A DNA stretch of 7,241 nucleotides from Reyranella sp. Lineage in GTDB: Bacteria; Pseudomonadota; Alphaproteobacteria; Reyranellales; Reyranellaceae. The notes under the pieces are model-generated. The model had not been told where the DNA came from, searched no databases, and saw only the letters and a program-made list of their open reading frames with translations. Positions 1 through 6,427 of this stretch are shown piece after piece. Positions within the stretch are counted from its first letter, which is position 1; each line of letters opens with the position of its first letter. Both the position numbers and the translations under genes were made by a program. The DNA is taken from positions 1 through 7,241 of the forward strand of contig SCVT01000539.1 of the NCBI GenBank assembly GCA_004296815.1. The letters are read 5' to 3'.

Positions 1-180
1 GGCCAGGAAATGGACGCCCGCCACCACCGTGTCGGTCTTCACCACGAGGTCGTTCTTGGCGTCGGCCGCGAGGAAGGCATTGTCGCTCTTCAAGCCGCCG
101 GCGCCTGCGAAGCCGCGGGCGAGCGGCGCGAAGTAGCGGGCGATCAGCTCGAACTCGCCGATGCGCCGGCGCCGCGCCAT
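1..180 (-). CDS. thiL: Thiamine-monophosphate kinase ThiL, N-terminal part (cut by window edge)
   Basis: ThiL phosphorylates thiamine monophosphate to thiamine diphosphate with ATP, the last step of the cofactor pathway, in the cytoplasm. Only the first 60 residues are in the window. They start at an ATG (178-180) and show the family N-terminus: GEFELIARYFAPLA, then a GLKSDNAFL segment matching the metal-binding GDDCALL stretch of E. coli ThiL, then TDTVVAGVHFL. The second Asp of the DD pair, the magnesium ligand by comparison with E. coli Asp30, is kept; the first Asp is Ser here. The gene starts 4 nt after the nusB stop, so it is very probably the next gene of the same operon and translationally coupled to nusB. 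The upstream sequence GAAGTAGAGCC offers only a weak ribosome binding site. Catalytic regions further on lie outside the window, so intactness cannot be judged. Confidence 0.92.
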   Translation of the reverse strand, partial: MARRRRIGEFELIARYFAPLARGFAGAGGLKSDNAFLAADAKNDLVVKTDTVVAGVHFLA

Positions 181-184
181 GGCT

Positions 185-670
185 CTACTTCGCCAGCTCG
201 GCCGGCCGCGCCTGGCGTGCCACGCGGTCGAGGACGGAGTTCACGAAGGTCGGCTCGCCCTTGTCGTAGAAGGCGTGCGCCACCTCGACATATTCGTTGA
301 TCGCGACCCGCGGCGGCACGTCCTTGCGGTGCAGGAGCTCGTAGGCGCCTGCCATCAGGATCGCGCGCACCAGCCGGTCGACGCGCGCCCAGGTCCAACC
401 CTCGGCCAGCGCCGCCGTCACGATCGCCTGCAGCTCGTCCCGGTGCGAGGCGGTGCCTTCGACCACGTCCTTGAACAGCGGCCGGTCGGCGTCGCGGCGC
501 ATGCCGCCCTCGCCCGTCTCGCCGGTCCGGACTTTCAGGAACTGCTCGACGATCTCGGCGGGCGCGTGCTCGCCCTCCTGCCACTGGTAGAGCGCCTGCA
601 CCGCCGCCAGCCGCGCTGCCTGACGGCGGCTCGGCCCGGAAACTGGCCCGGGACTGGGCTGGTCGCTCAC
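185..670 (-). CDS. nusB: Transcription antitermination factor NusB
   Basis: NusB pairs with NusE (ribosomal protein S10), binds boxA RNA and supports processive antiterminated transcription, mainly of rRNA operons. The 161-residue product has the usual all-helical layout: an Arg-rich first helix (RRQAARLAAVQALYQW, about residues 15-30), a middle section with DRPLFKDVVEG, and the C-terminal signature RVDRLVRAILMAGAYEL followed by VAINEYVEVAHAF and FVNSVLDRVAR. Length is within the family range. The start is a GTG at 668-670; the next in-frame Met is near residue 57, which would delete the conserved first helix. A good Shine-Dalgarno (GGAAGAAG, 673-680) sits just upstream. The start overlaps the ribH stop by 4 nt (GTGA), which indicates coupling to ribH. 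ribH-nusB-thiL is a widespread gene order in proteobacteria. Confidence 0.95.
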   Translation of the reverse strand: MSDQPSPGPVSGPSRRQAARLAAVQALYQWQEGEHAPAEIVEQFLKVRTGETGEGGMRRDADRPLFKDVVEGTASHRDELQAIVTAALAEGWTWARVDRLVRAILMAGAYELLHRKDVPPRVAINEYVEVAHAFYDKGEPTFVNSVLDRVARQARPAELAK

Positions 671-1155
671 GACTTCTTCCAGCGACGGCGCAACGCCACC
701 ATGGCGAGGCAGGCATGGGCGGCGTCGCCGCCCTTGTCGCCACGGTTCGTGAAGGCGCGCGCCCGCGCCTGCTCGACATTATCGACCGTCACGATGCCGT
801 AGCCGATGGCGAGCTTCTTGTAGATCGCGAGGTCCATCAGGCCGCGCGCGCTCTCGCCGCAAACGTAATCGTAGTGCGTGGTCTCGCCGCGGATGACGCA
901 GCCCAGCGCCACGAAGCCGTCATAGCCCTTGCCCTTCTTCGCGGCCGCCAGCGCGATCGCACCGGGGATCTCGAAGGCGCCCGGCACGACGACGCGCTCG
1001 CTGCTCGCTCCGTTCTTCTTGATCTCGCGCTCCGCACCCTCGATCAGCGCGTCGGCGATGTCGGCGTAGTAGCGCGACTCCACGATCAGGATGCGCGCGC
1101 CCTTGACGCCGGCGACGGCCGGGCGGGTCGTCGGGTTCTCGGTCCGTGTCGACAT
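667..1155 (-). CDS. ribH: 6,7-dimethyl-8-ribityllumazine synthase (riboflavin synthase beta chain)
   Basis: RibH condenses 5-amino-6-ribitylaminouracil with 3,4-dihydroxy-2-butanone 4-phosphate to 6,7-dimethyl-8-ribityllumazine, the penultimate step of riboflavin synthesis. Lumazine synthases form pentamers or icosahedral shells. The 162-residue protein shows the family landmarks in order: an ESRYY segment near residues 26-30 (the substrate-stacking aromatic region), VVPGAFEIP around 56-64, GCVIRGETTHYDYV around 85-98 with the catalytic-type His94, and GIVTVDNVEQARAR followed by NRGDKGGDAA near the C-terminus. The length is typical. The ATG at 1153-1155 lies 2 nt after the stop of the RibBA-like gene, and the stop overlaps the nusB start. 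The upstream ribosome binding site is weak (GGTAAG), consistent with translation coupled to the preceding gene. I see no abnormal residues. Confidence 0.97.
   Translation of the reverse strand: MSTRTENPTTRPAVAGVKGARILIVESRYYADIADALIEGAEREIKKNGASSERVVVPGAFEIPGAIALAAAKKGKGYDGFVALGCVIRGETTHYDYVCGESARGLMDLAIYKKLAIGYGIVTVDNVEQARARAFTNRGDKGGDAAHACLAMVALRRRWKKS
673..680 (-). promoter_or_regulatory. Ribosome binding site of nusB
   Basis: On the minus strand GGAAGAAG lies 2 nt before the GTG start; its GGAAG core (676-680) is 5 nt from that start. It sits inside the last codons of ribH. It decides in favour of the unusual GTG start, because no in-frame ATG exists nearby. Confidence 0.6.
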
Positions 1156-1157
1156 GA

Positions 1158-2309
1158 TCAGCTTACCGTGCGGCCGGGGACGGGCTTCTGTCCGACGATC
1201 TTGAGGCCGAAGCCCTCGAGGCCGACCACGCTCTTGCGGCTGTTGGTTAGCAGGACCATCTCCTTCACGCCGAGATCGATCAGGATCTGGGCGCCGACGC
1301 CGTAGTCGCGCAGCTCCTGCCCGGCCGGCTCGAGCGGCTCGCCGGCGCGGCGGCGCTGCTCCGCCAGCACGACGGTGAGCGGTTCGCGGATCAGCACGAT
1401 GATGCCGCGGCCTTCCTTGGAGATCTCGCGCATCGAGGCCTCGATCTCGCCGCCGCGGCCGCCGCTGCGCTGTCCCAGCGTGTCGGTGAACAGGTTGACG
1501 GCGTGCATGCGCACCATGATCGGGCCGCCCGTCGCCGGGTCGCCCTTCACCAGCGCGACGTGCTGCGCCATCGTCACCTTGTTGGTGTAGACGACGCAGC
1601 GGAAGTCACCGCCGTAGGTGCTGTCGAGCTGGGTCTCGCTGATGCGCTTGACGATCGAGTCGTAGCGGCGGCGGTAGGCGATCAGGTCGGCGATGGTGCC
1701 GATCTTGAGCCCGTGACGCTGCGCGAAGGTGATGAGGTCGTTGCGACGGGCCATCGTGCCGTCGTCGTTCATGATCTCGCAGATCACGCCGGCGGGCGTC
1801 AGGCCGGCGAGCCGCGCCAGGTCGACCGCGGCCTCGGTGTGGCCGGTGCGCTCGAGTGTGCCGCCGTCGCGCGCGACCAGCGGGAAGACATGGCCCGGCG
1901 TCACGATGTCGTGCGTGCCGCACGACGGGTCGATCGCCACCGCGACGGTCCGCGCGCGGTCGGCGGCCGAGATGCCGGTCGTCACCCCCTCGCGCGCCTC
2001 GATCGAGACGGTGAAGGCAGTCGAATGGCGGGTGCGGTTGTTCTGGGACATCAGCGGCAGGCCGAGCTGCTCGACCCGCTCGCGCGTCAGCGCCAGGCAG
2101 ATCAGGCCGCGCGCATGCTTGGCCATGAAGTTGATGGCCTCGGGCGTCGCCCACTGCGCCGGGATCACGAGGTCGCCCTCGTTCTCGCGATCCTCGTCGT
2201 CGACGAGGATGAACATCCGGCCCTTGCGGGCCTCCTCAATGATGTCCTCGGCGGCGGCCTTCACTTCGCCGAAGGTGATCCGCCAAGCGTCCTTTTCGAG
2301 CGCGCTCAT
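1158..2309 (-). CDS. ribB: RibBX: active 3,4-dihydroxy-2-butanone-4-phosphate synthase with a degenerate GTP cyclohydrolase II domain
   Basis: The N-terminal domain (about residues 1-215 of 383) is a canonical RibB, converting ribulose 5-phosphate to 3,4-dihydroxy-2-butanone 4-phosphate and formate. It has the acidic loop [10 protein letters not shown] (37-46), [20 protein letters not shown] (about 99-118), [18 protein letters not shown] (154-164) and NDDGTMAR. The C-terminal domain (about 228-383) aligns with GTP cyclohydrolase II, but the zinc site is gone: where E. coli RibA has three Cys at spacing 11 and 2, I align Asn272, Gly283 and Arg285. The only Cys after residue 220 is Cys238. The HRQEGRNIGL segment is replaced by IREPLTVVL, and the proton-acceptor Asp appears as Glu, while the C-terminal LTNSRK segment remains. 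This fits the described RibBX variant of proteobacteria, without GTP cyclohydrolase II activity. Database pipelines often label it ribBA. Its ATG overlaps the ribE stop by 4 nt (ATGA), with GGAG 11 nt upstream. Confidence 0.93.
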   Translation of the reverse strand: MSALEKDAWRITFGEVKAAAEDIIEEARKGRMFILVDDEDRENEGDLVIPAQWATPEAINFMAKHARGLICLALTRERVEQLGLPLMSQNNRTRHSTAFTVSIEAREGVTTGISAADRARTVAVAIDPSCGTHDIVTPGHVFPLVARDGGTLERTGHTEAAVDLARLAGLTPAGVICEIMNDDGTMARRNDLITFAQRHGLKIGTIADLIAYRRRYDSIVKRISETQLDSTYGGDFRCVVYTNKVTMAQHVALVKGDPATGGPIMVRMHAVNLFTDTLGQRSGGRGGEIEASMREISKEGRGIIVLIREPLTVVLAEQRRRAGEPLEPAGQELRDYGVGAQILIDLGVKEMVLLTNSRKSVVGLEGFGLKIVGQKPVPGRTVS

Positions 2310-2908
2310 GATTTTCCGTGCTCCAACAGTCGCGCAACGTAACGCGCGAGCATATCCACCTCAAGGTTGACCCGCTGGCCGGCCTTGGCCTGGCCCATCG
2401 TGGTGACCGCCTGGGTGTGTGAAATCACGTTCACGCCGAAGCGGTTGCCGTCCACTTCATTGACCGTGAGCGAAATGCCGTCGATCGCCACCGAGCCCTT
2501 GGCGGCGACGAAGCGCGCCAGCTCGGGCGGCGCCTCGAACACGAAGCGCACGCTGCCGCCTTCCGGCGTCATCGAGGCGATGCGCCCCACGCCGTCGACA
2601 TGACCGTAGACCAGATGCCCGCCCAGCTCGTCGCCGAGCTTCAGCGAGAGTTCCAGGTTGATGCGGCTGCCGACCTTCCAGTCGCCGAGATGGGTCTTGT
2701 CCAGGCTCTCGGCCGAGACCTCGACCGCGAACGTGTCGCGGCTCTTCTCGACCACCGTGAGGCAGCAGCCCGAACAGGCGATCGAGGCGCCAATGGCGAC
2801 AGGCGCGAGGTCGTGCTTGGTGCGGATGACGAAGCGGCGGTCGCCCGCTTTGCCGCCCGGATCGACCGAAACGATCTCGCCGATGTCGGAGACGATGCCC
2901 GTGAACAT
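2306..2908 (-). CDS. ribE: Riboflavin synthase (alpha chain)
   Basis: This enzyme dismutates two 6,7-dimethyl-8-ribityllumazine molecules into riboflavin and the ribitylaminouracil that RibH reuses; it works as a trimer in the cytoplasm. The 200-residue product begins with the invariant MFTGIV and carries two tandem lumazine-binding barrel domains. The first (about 1-97) contains [14 protein letters not shown] and [10 protein letters not shown]. The second (about 98-190) contains [28 protein letters not shown] and [13 protein letters not shown]. The repeat between [10 protein letters not shown] and [10 protein letters not shown] shows the internal duplication typical of the family. The start at 2906-2908 is fixed by MFTGIV; it follows the ribD stop by 9 nt with no strong ribosome binding site (GGGAG is about 16 nt away), so coupling to ribD is likely. 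The stop overlaps the next start. In E. coli naming the gene is also called ribC. Confidence 0.97.
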   Translation of the reverse strand: MFTGIVSDIGEIVSVDPGGKAGDRRFVIRTKHDLAPVAIGASIACSGCCLTVVEKSRDTFAVEVSAESLDKTHLGDWKVGSRINLELSLKLGDELGGHLVYGHVDGVGRIASMTPEGGSVRFVFEAPPELARFVAAKGSVAIDGISLTVNEVDGNRFGVNVISHTQAVTTMGQAKAGQRVNLEVDMLARYVARLLEHGKS

Positions 2909-2917
2909 GGCCGCTAC

Positions 2918-4009
2918 TTAAGGCTCCCGGGTCCAGGTTTCCAGCGTGTCGCCACTCAGTTGCCGGGTCGAAACCAGCCGCAGCCGGGGCGCGGAACCGA
3001 GCTGGCTGAGGCCGAGTTCCCCGACCGCAGAGCGGCTGTCACCGCCCAGGATGAGGCCCGCCCGATAGGCCGAGACGGCGTCGACGAGGCCGGCCTTGAG
3101 GAAAGAGGCCGCTACCCGGCCGCCGCCTTCTACCAGCACGCGCGTCAGTCCGCGACCGCCAAGCGCCTGCGCCGCCGCCGGCACATCGACGCGGCCATCG
3201 GCGTTTCCCGCCACCTCGACGATCTCGACGCCGAGCTTCGCCAGAGCCTCGCGCCGCTCGGTCGGCGCCGTCGCGTTGCAGAGCAACCACACCGGCCGCT
3301 CGCGTGCCGTGGTCGCAAGCTTCGATGCCGGCGAGAGCCGCGCCTGCGAGTCGAGCACGATGCGCAGCGGCGAGCGCGCCGCGAGGCCGGGCAGCCGGCA
3401 GCCGAGATCGGGATCGTCGGCCAAGGCGGTCGCCGCGCCGACCAGGATCGCGTCGTGGAGGCTGCGCAGGCGATGCCCGTCATTGCGCGCGGCCTCGCCG
3501 GTGATCCACTTGCTCTCGCCCGATGCCGTCGCGATGCGCCCGTCGAGCGAGCTCGCGATCTTGAGATGGAAAAGCGGCCGGCCCTCGCGCACGCGCAGGA
3601 AAAAACCGGCATTGATCTCGGCCGCTTCTGCCGCGCCTTCGCCGACCGCGACTTCGATGCCCGCCGCCTTCAGCCGGGCATGTCCCTGCCCTTTCACTCT
3701 TGGATCGGGATCCTCGATCGCCGACACGACGCGCGCCACGCCGGCGCTGACCAGCGCATCGGCACAGGGCGGTGTGCGGCCGTGATGCGAGCACGGCTCC
3801 AGGGTCACGTAAGCCGTCGCGCCCTTCAGCGACTCGCCCGCAGCGACCGCCTGCGCGATCGCATCCGCCTCGGCATGCGGACGACCACCGTCCCGCGTGC
3901 GGCCGCGTGCGAGCACGCGACCGTCGCGCACCATCACGCAGCCGACGGCGGGATTGGGCCAGGTTCGGCCGAGCGACCGGCGCGCCAGCGCCAAGGCCGC
4001 GCGCATCAT
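2918..4009 (-). CDS. ribD: Bifunctional pyrimidine deaminase/reductase RibD
   Basis: RibD deaminates 2,5-diamino-6-ribosylamino-pyrimidinone 5'-phosphate and then reduces the ribosyl side chain with NADPH, the second and third steps of riboflavin synthesis. In the 363-residue protein the N-terminal cytidine-deaminase-like domain carries TWPNPAVGCV (16-25), HAE (His45, Glu47) and EPCSHHGRTPPC with Cys73 and Cys82, giving the complete His-Cys-Cys zinc site. The C-terminal reductase domain (about 145-363) has LKIASSLDGRIA, SGESKWITG, DAILVGAATALADDPDL and LVEGGGRVAASFL. Both active halves look intact. The reading frame stays open upstream to 4381 inside nrdR in another frame, but the ATG at 4007-4009 is the start: it lies 5 nt after the nrdR stop with AAGGA 9 nt before it. 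A second ATG follows immediately. This start gives a slightly shorter N-terminus than many relatives have. Confidence 0.96.
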   Translation of the reverse strand: MMRAALALARRSLGRTWPNPAVGCVMVRDGRVLARGRTRDGGRPHAEADAIAQAVAAGESLKGATAYVTLEPCSHHGRTPPCADALVSAGVARVVSAIEDPDPRVKGQGHARLKAAGIEVAVGEGAAEAAEINAGFFLRVREGRPLFHLKIASSLDGRIATASGESKWITGEAARNDGHRLRSLHDAILVGAATALADDPDLGCRLPGLAARSPLRIVLDSQARLSPASKLATTARERPVWLLCNATAPTERREALAKLGVEIVEVAGNADGRVDVPAAAQALGGRGLTRVLVEGGGRVAASFLKAGLVDAVSAYRAGLILGGDSRSAVGELGLSQLGSAPRLRLVSTRQLSGDTLETWTREP

Positions 4010-4014
4010 CGCCG

Positions 4015-4479
4015 TCAGTCCTTGAAGTTGGTCTCGGCGAGATCCGAGATGAACTCCTCGAAATCCTTGGCCTCGCGGAAGTTGCGATAGACCGAGGCGA
4101 ACCGCACATAGGCCACCGGATCGAGCGCGCGCAGCGCGTCCATCACCAGCTCGCCGATCTGCGTCGAGGGGATCTCGCTCTCGCCGGAGCTCTCGAGTCG
4201 GCGCACGATGCCGTTGACCACGCGCTCCGTGCGCTCGGGATCGACCGGGCGCTTGCGGCAGGCGACCTGGATCGAGCGCGCGAGCTTGTCGCGGTCGAAC
4301 GCCACGCGCTGGCCGTTCTTCTTCACCACCGTCAGCTCGCGCAGCTGCACGCGCTCGAAGGTCGTGAAGCGCGAGCCGCACGACGGGCAGTAGCGCCGCC
4401 GGCGGATCGCCGAATTGTCGTCGGTCGGTCTCGAGTCCTTAACCTGTGTGTCCTCGTGACCGCAGAATGGACAGCGCAT
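4015..4479 (-). CDS. nrdR: Transcriptional repressor NrdR
   Basis: NrdR represses ribonucleotide reductase operons by binding paired NrdR boxes, sensing (d)ATP through an ATP-cone domain. The 154-residue product has the N-terminal zinc ribbon with two CPxCG knuckles (Cys3/Cys6 and Cys31/Cys34) around VKDSRP and RRRRYCPSC, then FTTFERVQ, and the ATP-cone from about residue 46 ([22 protein letters not shown]) to about 140. The C-terminal [13 protein letters not shown] is also typical. Length matches the family. The ATG at 4477-4479 starts the invariant MRCPFC, with a strong AGGGGGA ribosome binding site 4 nt upstream. It lies 33 nt after glyA, the widest gap in the operon, and 5 nt before ribD. 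The glyA-nrdR-ribD order recurs in proteobacteria. I saw no convincing paired NrdR boxes in the window, so its targets are presumably elsewhere. Confidence 0.97.
   Translation of the reverse strand: MRCPFCGHEDTQVKDSRPTDDNSAIRRRRYCPSCGSRFTTFERVQLRELTVVKKNGQRVAFDRDKLARSIQVACRKRPVDPERTERVVNGIVRRLESSGESEIPSTQIGELVMDALRALDPVAYVRFASVYRNFREAKDFEEFISDLAETNFKD
4019..4023 (-). promoter_or_regulatory. Ribosome binding site of ribD
   Basis: AAGGA on the minus strand, 9 nt before the ribD ATG and inside the last nrdR codons. It decides the start at 4009 against the much longer open frame that reaches back into nrdR. Confidence 0.65.
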
Positions 4480-4483
4480 CTGG

Positions 4484-4490
4484 TCCCCCT
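4484..4490 (-). promoter_or_regulatory. Ribosome binding site of nrdR
   Basis: AGGGGGA on the minus strand ends 4 nt before the nrdR ATG. It is the strongest Shine-Dalgarno in the operon and sits in the 33-nt glyA-nrdR gap, so nrdR can be initiated independently of glyA. The gap holds no terminator-like stem. Confidence 0.65.
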
Positions 4491-4512
4491 GTTATTCGTG
4501 CTTTGCGCGTTG

Positions 4513-5820
4513 TCAGTCGCGGTAGATCGGGAAGCGCGCGCACAGGGCCTGGACCTTGGCGCGAACCTGGGTTTCGACCTGGGCGTCGCCGTCCGGGCCG
4601 TTCTTGGCGATGCCGTCGAGCACGTCGGCGATCAGGTGGCCGATCTGGCGGAACTCGGCGACGCCGAAGCCGCGCGTGGTGCCGGCCGGAGAGCCCAGCC
4701 GCACGCCCGACGTGATCGTGTACTTCTCCGGATCGCCCGGGATGCTGTTCTTGTTGGTCGTGATCCCGGCCCGGTCGAGCACCTTCTCGGCCGAGACGCC
4801 GGTCGCTTTCTTCGGGCGCAGGTCGACCAGCATGACGTGGCTGTCGGTGCCGCCGGAGACGATCTTCAGGCCGCGCTCGGTGAGCACCGCGGCGAGCGCG
4901 CGCGCATTGTCGATGACGTTCTGCGCATAGATCTTGAAGTCCGGCCGCAACGCCTCGCCGAACGCCACCGCCTTGGCGGCGATGATGTGCATCAGCGGCC
5001 CACCCTGCAGGCCGGGGAACACCGCCGAGTTGATCTTCTTGCCGAGCTCGGCGTCGGTCGAGAGGACCATGCCGCCGCGCGGGCCGCGCAGCGTCTTGTG
5101 CGTCGTGGTTGTGACGACATGGGCGTGCGGCAGAGGGCTGGGATAGACGCCGGCTGCGACGAGGCCCGCATAGTGGGCCATGTCGACCATGAAGTAGGCG
5201 CCGATCTCGTCGGCCACCTTGCGGAAGCGCGCGAAGTCGATGTGGCGCGAATAGGCCGAGGCGCCCGCGATGATCAGCTTCGGCTTCTCCTTGCGCGCCA
5301 GCTCCTCCATCTGCTCGTAGTCGATCAGGTGCGTATCGGGCTTCACGCCATAGGACAGCACCTTGAACCACTTGCCCGACTGGTTGGCGGGCGAACCGTG
5401 CGTGAGATGGCCACCCTCGGACAGCGACATGCCGAGGAAGGTGTCGCCGGGCTTGAGCAGCGCCATGAACACGGCCTGGTTGGCCTGCGCGCCGGAGTGC
5501 GGCTGCACGTTGGCGAAGGAGCAGTTGAACAGCTTGCAGGCGCGCTCGATGGCGAGGTCCTCGGCCTTGTCGACTTCCTCGCAGCCGCCGTAGTAGCGCC
5601 GCCGCGGATAGCCTTCGGCGTACTTGTTGGTGAGCACCGAACCCGCCGCCTCGAGGACCGCCCGCGAGACGATGTTCTCCGAGGCGATCAACTCGATCTG
5701 CTCGCGCTGGCGGTGCAGTTCGCCCTTCAGCACGGCGTCGATCGCAGGATCGGCCTCGGCGAGGCCCTTGGTGAACATCGGCAGCGGTGAATCGCTCATC
5801 TTGGCGGCAGCCTGGCTCAT
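4513..5820 (-). CDS. glyA: Serine hydroxymethyltransferase
   Basis: GlyA is a PLP enzyme that converts serine and tetrahydrofolate to glycine and 5,10-methylene-tetrahydrofolate, the main source of one-carbon units for purines, thymidylate and methionine. The 435-residue product shows the fold-type I landmarks: [11 protein letters not shown] (42-52), [18 protein letters not shown] (64-81), [11 protein letters not shown] (104-114), [12 protein letters not shown] (131-142), [14 protein letters not shown] (211-224, with the PLP-binding Asp213), and [16 protein letters not shown] with the Schiff-base Lys242. The frame is open to an ATG at 5877 inside rpiB. I place the start at 5818-5820 because it follows the rpiB stop by 5 nt and has GAAGGG 9 nt upstream; a further in-frame ATG at 5797-5799 has no comparable site. 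Length is normal for alphaproteobacteria and I see no missing active-site residue. Confidence 0.97.
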   Translation of the reverse strand: MSQAAAKMSDSPLPMFTKGLAEADPAIDAVLKGELHRQREQIELIASENIVSRAVLEAAGSVLTNKYAEGYPRRRYYGGCEEVDKAEDLAIERACKLFNCSFANVQPHSGAQANQAVFMALLKPGDTFLGMSLSEGGHLTHGSPANQSGKWFKVLSYGVKPDTHLIDYEQMEELARKEKPKLIIAGASAYSRHIDFARFRKVADEIGAYFMVDMAHYAGLVAAGVYPSPLPHAHVVTTTTHKTLRGPRGGMVLSTDAELGKKINSAVFPGLQGGPLMHIIAAKAVAFGEALRPDFKIYAQNVIDNARALAAVLTERGLKIVSGGTDSHVMLVDLRPKKATGVSAEKVLDRAGITTNKNSIPGDPEKYTITSGVRLGSPAGTTRGFGVAEFRQIGHLIADVLDGIAKNGPDGDAQVETQVRAKVQALCARFPIYRD

Positions 5821-5825
5821 ATCGT

Positions 5826-6266
5826 TCAACCCTTCGAAAGCTTGTCGACGCGGCCGGCGTGGCGTCCGCCTGCCCATGCGGTATCGAGAAAGACCTTCAG
5901 TGCCTCACGCGCGGTCTCGACGCCGATCAGCCGGGCGCCGAACGCCACCACGTTGGCATCGTTGTGCTCGCGGCTCAGCTTGGCGGAGGTGACGTCGTGG
6001 GCCAGCGCCGCGCGGACCTTGGGATTGCGGTTGGCCGCGATCGAGATGCCGATGCCGGTGCCGCAGACGAGCACGCCACGCTTGGCCTTGCCCGAGGCAA
6101 TGGCCTCGGCCATCGCCTTGCCGAAGTCCGGATAGTCGACGGAGGCGGTCGAATTGGTGCCGAGATCGAGCACCTCGTGACCTGCTTCCTGCAGGTCGCG
6201 CTTGAGAATTTCCTTTAGGTCGAAGCCGGCGTGATCCGACGCGACCGCGATGGCGCCCCCCGGCAT
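5826..6266 (-). CDS. rpiB: Ribose 5-phosphate isomerase B
   Basis: RpiB interconverts ribose 5-phosphate and ribulose 5-phosphate in the non-oxidative pentose phosphate pathway. The 146-residue product carries the RpiB/LacAB landmarks: [11 protein letters not shown] (8-18), [34 protein letters not shown] with the catalytic-type Cys68, and [14 protein letters not shown] around 99-112. Length is typical (E. coli has 149). The ATG at 6264-6266 is the only usable start, since an in-frame TAG lies seven codons upstream. The purine-rich AGAGGGGA (6279-6286) is the probable ribosome binding site, though its 12-nt spacing is long. It is the first gene of the operon and is separated from the upstream transporter gene by a terminator. 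Ribulose 5-phosphate is the substrate of the RibB domain downstream, which gives the position a metabolic logic (inference). Confidence 0.96.
   Translation of the reverse strand: MPGGAIAVASDHAGFDLKEILKRDLQEAGHEVLDLGTNSTASVDYPDFGKAMAEAIASGKAKRGVLVCGTGIGISIAANRNPKVRAALAHDVTSAKLSREHNDANVVAFGARLIGVETAREALKVFLDTAWAGGRHAGRVDKLSKG
5830..5835 (-). promoter_or_regulatory. Ribosome binding site of glyA
   Basis: GAAGGG on the minus strand, 9 nt before the chosen glyA ATG at 5820 and formed by the last sense codons of rpiB. It favours this start over the ATGs at 5877 and 5799. Confidence 0.6.
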
Positions 6267-6278
6267 CTCGACGATCGA

Positions 6279-6286
6279 TCCCCTCT
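6279..6286 (-). promoter_or_regulatory. Probable ribosome binding site of rpiB
   Basis: AGAGGGGA on the minus strand, 12 nt before the rpiB ATG. Spacing is longer than ideal, but no alternative start lies between it and the ATG, and an in-frame TAG overlaps its 5' end. Confidence 0.45.
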
Positions 6287-6298
6287 AGCTGTTGAGCC

Positions 6299-6318
6299 CC
6301 CCGATACCATATCCGGGG
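6299..6318. repeat. Imperfect inverted repeat upstream of rpiB
   Basis: The plus strand reads CCCCGATA, a CCA spacer, TATC, one unpaired C, then GGGG. This gives two 4-bp stem blocks with a single bulge and a 3-nt loop. It lies 33-52 nt before the rpiB ATG and overlaps the candidate -10 element. It could be an operator or a hairpin in the leader RNA, or chance in GC-rich DNA. Confidence 0.35.
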
Positions 6319-6330
6319 CCGCGATGTCAC
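6301..6330 (-). promoter_or_regulatory. Candidate sigma-70-type promoter of the rpiB-thiL operon
   Basis: On the minus strand GTGACA (6325-6330, five of six bases matching TTGACA) is followed after 18 bp by TATCGG (6301-6306, a poor match to TATAAT). It is the best pair I see between the upstream terminator and rpiB. The location is right for an operon promoter, but the -10 match is weak and GC-rich alphaproteobacterial promoters are often divergent, so the exact position is uncertain. Confidence 0.25.
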
Positions 6331-6379
6331 GGTCCCCCAAAATCATGGGAGACGACCCACAAGACGCTGATCTGGAACG

Positions 6380-6404
6380 AAAAAGGCCCGGCTTGCGCCG
6401 GGCC
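6380..6404 (-). terminator. Intrinsic terminator of the binding-protein gene
   Basis: On the minus strand a perfect 8-bp GC stem (GGCCCGGC, loop GCAA, GCCGGGCC; 6385-6404) is followed directly by five T (6384-6380). It begins 23 nt after the binding-protein stop codon. The GNRA-type loop, all-GC stem and T-run make a textbook Rho-independent terminator. It separates the transporter transcript from the rpiB operon. Confidence 0.9.
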
Positions 6405-6427
6405 CCTTCCGCGAATGTCGGAATGGC

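Larger units (their letters stand above)
1..6266 (-). other. Putative operon rpiB-glyA-nrdR-ribD-ribE-ribBX-ribH-nusB-thiL
   Basis: Nine genes run in one direction. Junctions from first to last are 5 nt, 33 nt, 5 nt, 9 nt, 4-nt overlap, 4-nt overlap, 2 nt, 4-nt overlap and 4 nt (measured from each stop to the next start; the list has eight junctions: rpiB/glyA 5, glyA/nrdR 33, nrdR/ribD 5, ribD/ribE 9, ribE/ribBX overlap 4, ribBX/ribH 2, ribH/nusB overlap 4, nusB/thiL 4, the bracketed list being the exact one). No internal terminator is visible. A terminator isolates the block from the gene upstream, and the 3' end lies beyond the left edge. Co-transcription is an inference from this spacing. 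Confidence 0.8.

Noticed and set aside
2600..4090. 496-codon open frame on the plus strand, antisense to ribE and ribD
   Set aside because: Same reason: a compositional shadow of GC-rich coding DNA with no recognisable domain and no ribosome binding site in its favour.
4010..4381. Upstream extension of the ribD frame to 487 residues
   Set aside because: It would overlap most of nrdR in another frame, the added residues are Arg/Ala-rich and unlike RibD, and a good ribosome binding site precedes the ATG at 4009.
3772..5790. 672-codon open frame on the plus strand, antisense to ribD, nrdR and glyA
   Set aside because: It runs opposite three clearly recognised genes. Its product is low-complexity, rich in Arg, Ala, Asp and His with no family motif, as expected for an antisense frame of GC-rich codons.
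5821..5877. Upstream extension of glyA by 19 residues into rpiB
   Set aside because: The extra residues are Arg-rich and overlap the rpiB 3' end, while GAAGGG at 5830-5835 supports the start at 5820.
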